64,000 nt of DNA from Sabethes cyaneus (Eukaryota; Arthropoda; Insecta; Diptera; Culicidae), in NCBI RefSeq assembly GCF_943734655.1, contig NC_071355.1, positions 207,625,603-207,689,602 of the forward strand, in the 5' to 3' direction. Below, piece by piece: positions 45,735 through 56,185 of the stretch (its first letter is position 1; each line of letters starts with the position of its first letter). The translations under genes and the position numbers were made by a program. The notes under the pieces are model-generated. The model was not told where the DNA came from, ran no database searches, and saw only the letters and a list, made by a program, of their open reading frames with translations.

Positions 45735-48700
45735 TTTTGGGCGATTTTAATCGGAATCCAAATCATTTTGTTTCTGACCGAAATTTTTCGAATCATTTGC
45801 TTTTACGTTCAAAAAACGTGTTTTCTTTTTCAGCCTTGTTAGGTCTTTTGAAGCAGTTCCATTATATTAATCGAAATTCGGAAACATTTTGTTCTTCGGG
45901 CAAGTCAGACAAATTTTTCAAAAACATACAATTTTTTTTGTAGAACTCAAACAAAATTAAACTTTACGCATAATTTTGCACAAATTTTCACATATGAACT
46001 TTTTCATAAACCCGGCCGTCCATCGATAGCTCTTCACCAGATTTTAGGGCATAATTTTAGTTATCTTTTAAAAACAAATTAGACAAATCGAAGGGGGTGG
46101 TTTTGAGATAATTGACATTTTATGATTTTTAGCATGGTTCTGAAAAGTTTCATTCAGTGTAATTTTTTCTGAAAATATATTTAATTTCCTACAACTTTTC
46201 TTTTGACGTCATTTTGATCAAATAAGTAGTTTTCAAGGTATGGTTTTTTGAAAAACTTAATCTCATTTCATAATACGCCCTTTTGAACAGTTACTCTTGA
46301 CGAAAAAAATCAACACATCAGAAAAATTTCATTCCAATCAAAAATAGTCGAGTCAAAAATGGTCTTATTTTCAGCGTTTTGAGCTGGAATTTCTCTAACG
46401 GCTTTTGCGTTTTGCAGGATTTTTAAAATCCTTAATCCTTAATTTAGAATAATTTTTTTCTGCAGTGTTTTCAGGCCCTTTGAAGTTTTTTTCAGCAATC
46501 TGAAGAGATATTCAAGATTATGTTCCGGCCTGTGTTTTTACAGCGATTCGAAATTCCGGATTATTTTCTAATCTTGGCTAGAATGTAGAAGCCTTTCCTA
46601 GCAATTAATAAAATACAGTAATGTTTCGATTTTGTCAGCTCCCGATTATGTCTACCGCCGATTTTGTCTACCCCCAATTTTATAGCTTTTTATCTTGATT
46701 TATTATTTATGATTTATAATTCTGATTCTCTGAGGAGAGTTTTTAAGTAAAATGATGCCTTCTTGCGAGTAATTCGGGCATTAAGGGGGTAAAATTAGGG
46801 TATTTTTGCAGTAAAACTTCTATACGTCCTAAACAAGCAAAGATAGTGGTGTACTATATTCAGCAATGTTGTGTATTTTTACTATTTGTACAACTTTGTA
46901 AAACATAACAAAGTCATACAACAACTACAAAAACAGCTAAAATAGAAAAACTGATTTTAACGATTTTTCATTTATGACAAATAGGATTTTTCTATCTTTG
47001 CTGAAGAGATAGAAGGTTACCGTCTTCAGCAAAATTTCTTGTAATAATATGCTGTAAAACTTAGCAGAACACATCAATGTGTTATATTGAAACTAAAAAA
47101 AAAATTTTTTTAATGCACTTTTAGGGGGATTAATCAAAATTCAATCGGAATTCAAATTCCGTTGGACGATAGAACTTTTAATTTTAAGAAATTCTTCCAA
47201 AGGTTCCATAAACCTAAAACCAAGTTTTCCCGTTCAAAGCTAATGCGCACCAAAAAGGTTCTGGGCCATTGTGCTGTGCCCGGTTTATTGAGCTTTCGGT
47301 TGACCAATTGAGGGTTAGAATTTAATTTTTAGTAAAAGTCTTCGATATTGAAAGTTCTTAAGTCTTGAATTTAGAAATTTTTTTCCCGATTTTGTCAGCC
47401 CAAAATTTAACATTGGGCTGACAAAATCGGAACATTACTGTAATAAAATGTCGGAAAGAGCTATTGTTCAGCCTTTTTTCCACGTTTAGAAGTGTAATCT
47501 TGCATATTTGTGCACTTTTTTCTTTCCCGGTGCAATTGTCAAATAATGTAAAATCTGTCTTCTGTGGTGGCCGGTTATTTAAATTAATTTAAGGTGAAAT
47601 TAGTCGTCATCGATTCTGCCAATTTCAAAAGCAGTTTTTTTGTTTGAAACAAAAATTCTGTTCATGAAAATATATTCGCTGTGTTCAGATTGGCAAGAAG
47701 AATGCAGTATTTACATTTTTATAAATAGAATCCCGTTTTTGGGCCCACTGCTTCCGAAATTGGGCTCTCCGACGAAAAGTTGATGACTGCTTTAATGACA
47801 TTCCCGTTAACGGATATGGTGGTATGATTAAAATAATGATGAAAATCACGAGAGAGTGGTGACGAGTCCAATTATGATGAAGAACCGAACGTTACCGACG
47901 GCATATGATGAAGGTTTGCTGGGGGATTTCCTTAATCGGTCTTTAGAAACATTTTTCAGCGGATTTTGGGTGAAATTTGGGATCACTTTCTTCTTCAGCC
48001 TTTTGTGGCTTTTAGAAGTGTTGTTCAGCGATTTAAGTCGAAACTCGCAATCATTTTCTATTCCGCCTTTTTTGGCATTTGGAAACGGCTATATGAGGTG
48101 ATATTAGGATTTTATTCGTGATTAAGGACCATTTTCTTTTTTGGCCTTGGCTAGATTGTTGAAACGGTTTTACCAATATTAATAGAATTTCAGGAAGATA
48201 TTCTTATTCAGTCTTTTCTCAGCGTTTAGAAAGGTGTTCTAGCAATTTTGAATATATTTTTTGTTTCCAGGATGGTTGACAAATAATGCAAAATTTGTTT
48301 TCCCTAGTGTCCTATATTTTATCAAATTTATCGGATGTTTTCATGGCTAAAAAAATGGGAAACTAGGATAGAAATGGTGATGAAGAATCCAATTGTGATG
48401 ATATGCCGAACTTTACCGACGGCATATCTGATGAAGACTTTCTGGGGAATTTTCTTAACCGTTATTTAGAAACGTTTTTCAGCGAATTTGGGTGAAATTT
48501 GGGATTCTCCTGACCTTCAGATGACAGAAGTGTTGTTCTGCGATTTTAGTAAAAATCAGAATTTTTTTCAGTCTTTTCTGGTATTTGGAAGCGGTTTCAT
48601 GCCTCCCACAATTGGTCAATCGGAATGAGAAGTTTAGCGTTTCCCATGTTACTTTTTACCTTTGTGAGATATTCAGAAGCGTTGTTCAGCGATTTTAGTC

Positions 48701-49840
48701 GAAATTCAGAATCATTTTTGCTGCTGAATTTTAAATTTGGGATCATTTTCCTCTACAGTTTTTTTTTACCCTTAGTAGCATTATTTAGCAATATCGGACA
48801 AATTTTGAGACTATTTTTCTTGCCGTATTCGCCAGCCTCTAAAGAGAGGTTTCTTAACCATTTTATGCAAAGTTGTGGATCAATTCCTTCTTCAATCTTC
48901 TCTGACCATGTACAGAGATTTTTTCAGCCTTTCCAGAATTTCAATGAAAGCATTTTTATTTCACGTTTTGAATTTTGCAGACCTTTCGAAGCAAAAATTT
49001 TAACATTTTCTATTAAAATTTAAGGTGATTTTCCTTTTCGGCTATCTTGCGCCTTTAAAAGAAACTTTTAGAAGTGTCAAAATTTGGGATTTTTTTTTCT
49101 TTAAACCTTTTTCTGACCTTTAAAAGTATTTTTTCGGTCATTTAAAGCGATACCCTAATTTTCAAGCTTTTTCCGGGCGTAAAAGTACGTTTAGTAATTT
49201 TAGGCGAAATTCGAAATTCATTTCGCAGTTCGACTTTTCTGATTTTTATTGAAAATCGAGATGCTCTCCTTCTTCAGCTTTTCCCGGGTTATTAATGGCT
49301 TTTGCCACAATGATGTTGTATCCATATTTAGGATGATTTTCTTCTTCGGTCAGCGTTATTCAGCAATCTTAGGTAAAAAATGGATTATTTTCAGTTTTAG
49401 TCTAATCTAGTTAGAATTGTTTTTTTTTTGGAAATTCAGGATGACTTTCTTCTTTAGCCTTTTCTGATCTTCAGGAGCGTTATAAGTGATTTTAAACGAA
49501 ATTTGTGACGAATTTTGTCTGAAGTTTATTGAATCACATAAGAAACGTTTTTTTAAAATCAGTTTTGATCCAGATTCGAGATGATTCTCTGACCTATGAA
49601 AGCAATTTTCGTGATTTGAATCAAAATTCGCGATGATTTGCTTCAATAGCTCTTTTTGAAATTTACAACTATTATTCAGCGAATTTGAACAAAATTTAGG
49701 ATCATCTAGTTATTCAGCTTTGTTGTAGCATTTTTTTTATCAATTTTTATCGACATTTCTGAAGGATTTCTTTTTCAGCCTTTTTCTTAAAGCCTTGTTC
49801 AGGGAATTTGGACGAAATGCAGGATCATTTTCTTCTTCAG
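45735..49840. repeat. Decayed ~70-bp tandem array in the intron
   Basis: The order GAAATTCGGGATCATTTTC, TTCTTCAGCCTTTTCTGGC, TTTAGAAGCGTT and TTCAGCGATTTTAG recurs at about 70-base spacing, with clear units between 47930 and 49870 and more eroded ones at 45735-46610. The array is interrupted by the MITE at 46616-47440. The unit is directly visible. Copy number is uncertain because of decay. Confidence 0.75.
46616..47440. mobile_element. 825-bp Tc1/mariner-type MITE, copy B
   Basis: Starts CAGTAATGTTTCGATTTTGT and ends ACAAAATCGGAACATTACTG. TA duplicates on both sides (46614-46615 and 47441-47442). Internal order matches copy A at 33767, including GATAGAAGGTTAC and TAATAATATGCTGTAAAAC. Inserted in the intron array, same orientation as copy A. 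Confidence 0.9.
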
Positions 49841-49854
49841 ATGAGTAGGTAATT

Positions 49855-50520
49855 TTCGCTGAAACGGGGCCACTACTGACAGAAATATTGTAACTTTTTT
49901 ACTTGGTTGGTTGAAAATGGTCAAAAAATGAGAATTACACTTTTAATACCTCGAACCAATGGACCCGTCGTTTGCCGAGGGGCCCGAAAGATTCAAAAAA
50001 GGTTGAATTTTCAGCAAACCTTGATACCTATAACACGTGATATTTCCTAAATTTGCTATGAAACAACTAACAAATGTCATGGTTTCGTAAAGAAGAAGAA
50101 CAAGGCTTGCAAATGGAGTAATTTTTTTTGGTGGCCATCTTGGATTTGGTCACCAAATTGGATTTTATTAAAAAATTGCCGTTTTCGTCATGAGCCCTTC
50201 AACTGATTTTCATTTTAAAGCAACCATTGGAAAGCTAAGAATAAATGCTGCATGAAACACTTATAAAATAAGGTAAGCATTGGCATTTACTAAATGAAAC
50301 AACCAGTTATCTGTAGCAAGGTTCGCAATTTTCATCTAATTATTGTGATATTTCTAAAATTTGATAGAGGAAGAATAGGATTTTCGAATGAAGTAAAAAA
50401 ATGGCGTCTATATTGGATTTTACCGCTATGCTAGATTTTATCAAAAAATCGTCATTTTCGTCATGATTTTCCCAACCGATTTCAATTTCAAGACTACCAT
50501 TAGAAAGCTGATGAAACTCG
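49855..50520. repeat. Dispersed repeat with duplicated GGCCATCTTGGA unit
   Basis: Shares with 55015-55400 the words GTTTGCCGAGGGGCCCGA, AAACAACTAACAAATG, TAAAGAAGAAGAACA and GCCATCTTGGATTTGGTC. The segment 50128-50245 is repeated at 50396-50515. Boundaries approximate. Confidence 0.65.
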
Positions 50521-50770
50521 ACATTATTTGCCACTACAGCCTTTTGTTTCCTTAGGTTGTTAGTTAATTTTGGCTGAGGGTTTTAGACAGACAAATTTCA
50601 TAGAAATTTTCACATTCTAAACTTTAGAATCTAGTGCATGTTGAGTTGCAACAGCCATCATGCAAATTTGTTCAGAATAGTTTGGATGCTTGTTTTGAAT
50701 AAAGTTTTGATTCAGCCGTCATATTAAGATTCTTTTCAATTCAAAATACAGGAAAAAAAATGCCACTCAC

Positions 50771-52225
50771 CTCCAGATTCTGCTGCATGTCGATGATCTT
50801 CTTGATCGTGTCGTACACACTGCTGGGCTTCACCTTGACGGGCTTAGCCTGGGCCACCCCATTCACGACGGTACCGGCCGGGTGGTGTCCCTTCGGCTGC
50901 TTTTGCAGTGCGTTCAGGTTGGCAAACGGATTGCGTACCGGAGCGGCGGGCCGCGGAACCGCTACCTCCTTTTGGCCGTTATGGGTCTGCGTCTGCGCTT
51001 GCGACGGGGGCTTTGCTGAAGTAGTCAGCAGAGGTGCTACCGTTACGGCCATTGAGGGAGCCACCGTGGGAGCCGCTGTCGTAGGTGCCGAAGTGAAGGG
51101 AAACATGGGGAAAGCTACCTTTTTCGGCTGCACGTTTCGCTTCCGGTCCCAGTGGCTCCAGTTGTTGTCGTCGTACTCGTTCTCGTAATCGTAGCTGCTG
51201 TACGATGGACTGTCTTGCTGCCAGTTGTCCGTGTTTCCGTACTGTTGATAGTCGCTGGACATCGAACGTTGCTGTTGTTGTTTAGTGTCTAGGATAGGAT
51301 CGGACGTTGAAGGTTCGTCCTGGTATTGTTTGAACGATTGCTGGAACTGCGGCTGGTGTAACTGTGGCTGTTGGGCTACTCGACTGTTCTTTTGCTGGTG
51401 GATAAGTGACTTCAGTTCTTGAACTTCTTCGTCATCTTCTAGAGCGTTCTTAGCCATACTGTTCCGCAAGCTAGTGATTTTGCTAAGAGTACTGCGACTG
51501 TCGCTATTAGCATTGTTGTAGGGATTGATATAGCTACTGTAACTGTTGCCATTGTCGGCATATGGTGCATCGTAGTAGTCTGGCTCCCCCACATCGTATT
51601 CATCATATTCTTCAGCAGAATCAGGCTGATTGTTGCGTAGTGAGTTCATCTGTTTATTGTACATGATGAGATTTCGCAGGAACGTGGAATCGGCAGAATG
51701 CCGTGCTGGGCTTTCGTACCACTGCTCTTGTCCTACGGGCATGTAGTCACGGGCTCTTTCTCGCTCGTCTTCTTGCAACATTTCCTCATGAAGGTCATCC
51801 AATGGGTTGTTGGATTCCCGATCATCGGAGTAGCTGTAGCTGGGAGCATGGGCGTAGTAATACGGAGTTGGTTTGTACTCACCACGATATGTCGGAAGCC
51901 CGTACGAAGGGTAGCGATCTTGCCGCTGGTGTCTTCGATGCACAGGAGGAACGTAGTAATAGTTACTATTGTAGTAGCCACTGTCGTCGTAGTAATCCGC
52001 CGATGATGGATTCATCGAGTACGAAGGCATCGCCATCGTGTATTGTGGCGGACTTTCGTAGTATTGCGGAACAATTGGATATGCCGGCATCGAAAGTGAA
52101 CTTCCGTAATTGCTGGGTGGGAGCAGGTTTGCTCTGGTGTACCGCTTAGTGCCAAAAACTGGATAGTTTAGTGATGCGCTTGCAAGCGCCATTAGGCCGA
52201 ACAAAGGCAACAGGAAAGTATACAT
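50771..52225 (-). CDS. Secreted cysteine-free Tyr-rich protein, first coding exon
   Basis: 485 codons from ATG at 52223-52225 to a GTGAGT donor. Residues 1-17 (MYTFLLPLFGLMALASA) are a classic signal peptide. Residues 20-135 are rich in Tyr, Pro and Ser with YY pairs, 140-160 are acidic, 275-345 are Gln/Ser-rich, and 376-420 are Ala/Pro/Thr-rich like a mucin linker. The last 30 residues are basic and then amphipathic (YDTIKKIIDMQQNLE). There is no cysteine in the whole 525-residue product. Basic pairs at 27-28, 97-98 and 361-363 (RKR) could be protease sites. The composition suggests an extracellular matrix, cuticle, eggshell or processed-precursor protein, but I recognise no family. The frame stays open upstream to 52675, but a splice acceptor at 52243 and the signal peptide favour this start. 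Confidence 0.82.
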
Positions 52226-52242
52226 CGTCGTTGCACGTACAC
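52226..52242 (-). promoter_or_regulatory. 5' UTR remnant and splice acceptor before the start codon
   Basis: On the minus strand a strong pyrimidine tract (TTTTCTTTTTTTCTCTC) and CTTCCTCAACAG (AG ending at 52243) stand before the ATG. Only 16-17 bases of leader remain in this exon, so at least one non-coding exon must lie upstream. Confidence 0.65.
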
Positions 52243-52243
52243 C

Positions 52244-53862
52244 TGTTGAGGAAGACATGAGAGAAAAAAAGAAAATTGTGCATTCTGATGCGGGTATGAC
52301 ATATCCGTCGGCAAAACGACGCAATTGATGGCGGCAGCATAGAGTTGCCCGCGAAAAAAAGAAGGTGAAAAGCCAACATCTGTGCGGGGCTAAGTTTGCG
52401 GATGGAGGTTCAAGTAACATAACACTCATAACACTTGCACTATTGACTGACGCTTTGTGCCCTGACGCCAGTCGCATTGTACAGTTGAAGGACATTGAAA
52501 GGAGTAACGATAAGCGCTGCTGGTCGAGCGCCGTCGGCCGCGGCCCTGATGGTGGTGGATTGGTGTCGGGACGAGCGGTATTTGCGTCATCGCTGCTAGA
52601 CAAAGACGGATAAACATGGCCTCGGTTGGCCTTCGGGCACGGATGGTGATGAGACCGATAGAATGCTACCGGCACTAGAGGAAAATAGAAAGAGAGTGAG
52701 AGGGAGATAGAGCAAAGAGGGTCGCTCTGTCTGCATTAATAGTTGATTCTCATCCAGCCGAACGGGTGTTATGAATCCGTAGTTTTTATTTCGCCATAAT
52801 CATTATCATTATTTTTCCTCTAGTGTCCGAAAGCAAACCTGCGTCAGTGACAGCACCACGACCACCAATGGGGAAGAGCAGACTATTTTGCCTGCTTCAT
52901 GGGAGCCTCGGAGGTATTTTGCTCGAACGTCGCACATGGGGCAGGATATTACTTTTAGCCTAAATAGAAAAAAATATGCGCGGCTATTTTGGGATTTGCC
53001 AATTACGAATGGATGGCAGTTGACAATTACGGCCAGCAATATGCCAATTGGAAACAAATCAGTGTCGATTGCTGGACAATTAGACTACCGTAACTGAAAG
53101 AAATATTTACTCCAGTACCGGTTGTACTATTTTTGGTTCCATTTGAGGTATCTCTGACAGCGTACTCAAATGATGTAATATGATTGTAATAATTCAAACA
53201 TTACTTTAACGCGAAGTGACTTGGTAAAAGTTTAAACGTGTTATCGAACTTGCTTGATTTGAGCTAAATTTTGAAAAATTGTTTATTTTAGACCACAAAT
53301 TGGGTTTCCCATGTTGAAGTCGGTTGGACCACCCGTTGATCAAAAATACTACTTTTTTTTTAACAAAAAAGGCCCGTTTTTTCTAATCTGTTCTAAATTC
53401 TTGTTGGGTTTATAAAAAAAAAACTTTGTTAGACCGGCATCGAGGTCAACTAAGAGGCCAAATTATAACAACATCTAGAAGGCAGGTTTTACATATCGTT
53501 TTGTTGAAAGTTACATGAAGATTTCCACAAACTCTACAATATCTCCCCATACTTTGGTATTACTACTGAATACTGAAATTGTCATCCGCATGACAGCGTT
53601 TCGGTGAAGAAATTTAACCCTTATTTAAATCTTTGCCATGCAAACTTCATCTAGAAATGGCGAATGTGGGTTTCCCATAAGGACTGCTAATGTTTGTCTA
53701 TAAGTCTAAAACGAAACCTTATGTCAGACAGTCTTCAAACATTTCACTTTTTTACGCAATTAATTTGCTTATCGTAAAATTACCGACCGAATAAGTTAAA
53801 AGCTCCAGACTTATAAGTTGACTTATAAGTTCCACCACCACGAGACTTCTAATTGTCATTGA
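52244..53862. other. Upstream intron or flank, no gene recognised
   Basis: 52490-52640 is GC-rich (CCGTCGGCCGCGGCCCTG), which could mark a non-coding exon or regulatory block. The rest is AT-rich. A purine-rich GAGAGTGAGAGGGAGATAGA tract lies near 52690. No frame supported. Confidence 0.4.
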
Positions 53863-54612
53863 GGATAAAATTGAACTTAAAATTAAACTTATAAATTGAA
53901 ATTGAATTTAACTAAAAAGACATGAAATTGGGTTTAAAATCGGAAGTCAAATCGGAATTAAATTAGACTTTTTTTTTTGCTTGATTATAGTCACTTTAAC
54001 AATTTAGGTCATTCGTGACTTCTGCGGGGTTGGGATTTGAACCCGGGTCCTCGGCGTGAGAGGCGTGAATGCTAACCAGAAATTTACCTTAAAATAGAAC
54101 ATCACATTGGAGTTGAAATTGGACCTCAATTTGGCTTGAAATTGTATGTAATTACACTTGAAATTGGCATTAAAATCAGACTTCAATTTGGAGATGAAAT
54201 TGGAATTGGAATATAGTTAGGTTTGAATTTGTCCTTAAAGTGGGACATTAAATTGGACCACAAACAAGCTGAAATAGTAGTTGAGTTCGGACTTGTTATC
54301 GGACTAGATTAGATTCGAAATTACATTTATAATAGGATACTAAACTGGACATGAAATTAGATTTGAACTTGCACTTGGAGTTAGATTTCAAATCGGTTTT
54401 GAAATCGGAGTTGGAATTGGAATCAAATCAGACATGAAGTTGAACTCAAAATGGGACACAAAATAGGACTTAAAATAAACTTGAATTGAAATCGAAATTT
54501 GAGTAAAATTAGGTTTGGAATTGGACATGAAATTGGTTAAAATCGGAATTCAATTTGACTTGAAATTAGACATGAAATATTACTTGAAATCAAATTAACA
54601 TGAAATGGAACT
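53863..54612. repeat. Decayed tandem array of GAAATTGGACTT-type units
   Basis: Words such as TTGAAATTGGAC, CATGAAATTGG, GGAGTTGGAATTGG and TTAAAATCGGA recur at about 12-18 base steps throughout. Interrupted by a SINE at 53970-54080. The strict alternation is lost, so the unit is approximate. Confidence 0.8.
53970..54080 (-). mobile_element. tRNA-Glu-derived SINE
   Basis: Minus strand: TGGTTAGCATTCACGCCTC, then a CTCTCAC loop (anticodon CTC, T at position 33), CCGGGTTCAAATCC as box B, then GTCACGAATGACC, AAAGTGACTATAATC and a run of about ten A residues. This aligns along its length with tRNA-Glu(CTC). The 5' acceptor and part of the D-arm are missing. Inserted inside the GAAATTGG array. A shorter relative is at 14261-14318. 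Confidence 0.82.
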
Positions 54613-54639
54613 TTACTATTCGATAATTGCAAAATTCCA

Positions 54640-55010
54640 ATGAAATCTCTTTTGCTCTTTCTTAACAAATCCGATTGGAATTTTTTTAAATTCTATTTTT
54701 ATTCGTTTTTTTGTCATCTTTTCATCATCTTTTTGTCATTTTTTTATAGTGTTTTGTCATTGTTTCGGATTTGGTTGTCATTCTTTGCCATTCTTCGTTG
54801 TCCTGTTTGTAGCCAGGACAACAAACACGACATAAAAACGACGAAAGTACGCTTTCAAAGCAGTAATTGTAATCGTACTTTTATCGTTTTTCTTTCGTGT
54901 TTTCATTATATTTCCGTCGTCTTTTTTTGCATTTTTTGTCGCATTGTTGACGCTTTTTGTCGCGTTTTTGTTTTTCTTTATAGTTTTTGTCCTCTTCTCA
55001 TCAAGACAGT
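54640..55010. repeat. T-rich GTCATTTTT array with a short inverted hinge
   Basis: The plus strand carries TTTTTGTCATC, TTTTGTCATTG, CGTCGTCTTTTTTTG and TTTTTGTCGC words, the complement of the 33.5-35.6 kb array. At about 54815-54860 polarity flips briefly (GACAACAAACACGACATAAA), just after TCCTGTTTGTAGCCAGGACA, and then returns. Confidence 0.65.
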
Positions 55011-55014
55011 GAGT

Positions 55015-55660
55015 AATTCTCGTTGAAACGGCTTCAAATATTCAAACTTTTGTATTTGATTGCTTGAAAATGGTTATAAAATAAGCATTACATTTTTTAA
55101 CAGTGGACCTTCTTTGCCAAGGGGCCCGACAGTTTGAAAAAAATTAAGTTTTCTGCAAACCTTGAATAAATCCCAAGTTTGATATTTTCTAAATTTGCAA
55201 TGAAACAACTAACAAATGACATGGTTCTGTAAAGAAGAAGAACAGAACTTTCAAATGGAATAAATAGTTTTTTAGTGGCCATCTTGGATTTGGTCGCCAT
55301 ATTGGATTTTATCAGAAAATCGCCGTTTTCGCCATGGGACCCCAACCGATTGTCATTTTAAGACCATTGAGCTCGGTAGCTGAGAAAACATGCTATATGA
55401 AGCATTCACTAATTTTAATGTGCAGTCGAATTAACCCAATTAAATGATTAATTTTCTGCAGTAAGATTTAACGTTAGCTGAGAATTGTAAACTTTGCTAC
55501 AGATAATCTTTTTTGTTTAGTTAATGCCACTGCGCACCTAATTTAATGAGTGTTTCTTGTAGCATTTTTTCTCAGCTCCCCAATCTTAAAATGGCCTTAA
55601 AATGAAAATCGGTTGGAGGGGTTATGGAGAAAATAGCGATTTTTTATAAAATACAACTTC
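55015..55660. repeat. Second copy of the GGCCATCTTGGA repeat, with an inverted arm
   Basis: 55015-55380 follows 49855-50245. A reversed copy of the GATTTTCATTTTAAG...CCAACCGATT segment appears at 55555-55660, so the element ends in a long imperfect inverted repeat around 55380-55550. Confidence 0.6.
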
Positions 55661-55742
55661 ACTAATACCCAGACCGAAATAAAAAAAACCTTTCAGAAGT
55701 TTTACTGGATCCACCGTATTCACCAGACTTAGTGTCATTCAA

Positions 55743-55795
55743 ATACTTACTTACTTACTTAATTGGCCTAACGTCTTACGACAAGGTCTGCGCAG
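55743..55795 (-). mobile_element. 3' tail of a non-LTR element
   Basis: (ACTT)n followed by AATTGGCCTAACGTCTTACG and ACAAGGTCTGCG. It parallels the GGTGGCTTGCCGTCCTAAG and ACAAAACCTG blocks at 371-405, the 3' end of the RT fragment there. The short tetranucleotide run would be the simple-repeat tail. Only about 50 bases remain. Confidence 0.5.
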
Positions 55796-56090
55796 TATAG
55801 TGTCGTTCAAATATCATTTATTAAAATCGATGCAAGATGATCGCACTGAAATTGTGTACACGGATGTAGTCTACGTTCATTCGGAAACACCAATTTTCCC
55901 AGGGATTCTTTCGAAAATTTGTTGTCATTCTTTGTTTCAGACTATGCATCTTTAAATCAATTTGTATAAGAAAATTCAAGAAATTTTTTCCTGCAATCTT
56001 GAAGAAATATTATCTAGAAATTTTTCTTAATAGAATTTTGAAGGTAGTAAAAAACTCCAAAGCAAAGTCGGAATAACTAACCCAAGCAAC
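55796..56090. other. Spacer, nothing recognised
   Basis: AT-rich spacer between two repeats. Confidence 0.4.
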
Positions 56091-56185
56091 AATGTAAGTT
56101 TTATTGTCTTATGGTGGTCTTCAAGACTAATTTTGGTCTTAAATGCCATCATAAGAGTGTAATAAAACCCAAATTGTTACTTGGG
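56091..56185. mobile_element. 95-bp palindromic MITE, copy 2
   Basis: CCCAAGCAACAATGTAAGTT at the left and AACCCAAATTGTTACTTGGG at the right are complementary. Internal GACTAATTTTGGTCTTAA as in 45573-45678. Confidence 0.8.

Larger units (their letters stand above)
44177..50770 (-). other. 6.6-kb intron between the two coding exons
   Basis: Bounded by GTGAGT (complement of 50765-50770) and a CCCCAG acceptor (ending 44177). Contents in plus coordinates: unassigned sequence at 44181-45400, a tRNA-like sequence at 45401, a small palindromic MITE at 45573, a decayed ~70-bp tandem array at 45735-46610 and 47460-49840 split by MITE copy B, and a dispersed repeat at 49855-50520. No other gene is seen inside it. 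Confidence 0.75.

Noticed and set aside
50760..52149. Long plus-strand frames opposite the Tyr-rich exon (for example 50760-51188 and 51703-52149)
   Set aside because: Shadows of the minus-strand coding sequence, caused by its codon bias. No independent start or domain evidence.
52226..52675. In-frame upstream extension of the secreted protein by 150 codons to an earlier ATG
   Set aside because: A strong splice acceptor (CTTCCTCAACAG) and a classic signal peptide start at 52225. The extension is compositionally unlike the protein and reads through a pyrimidine tract.
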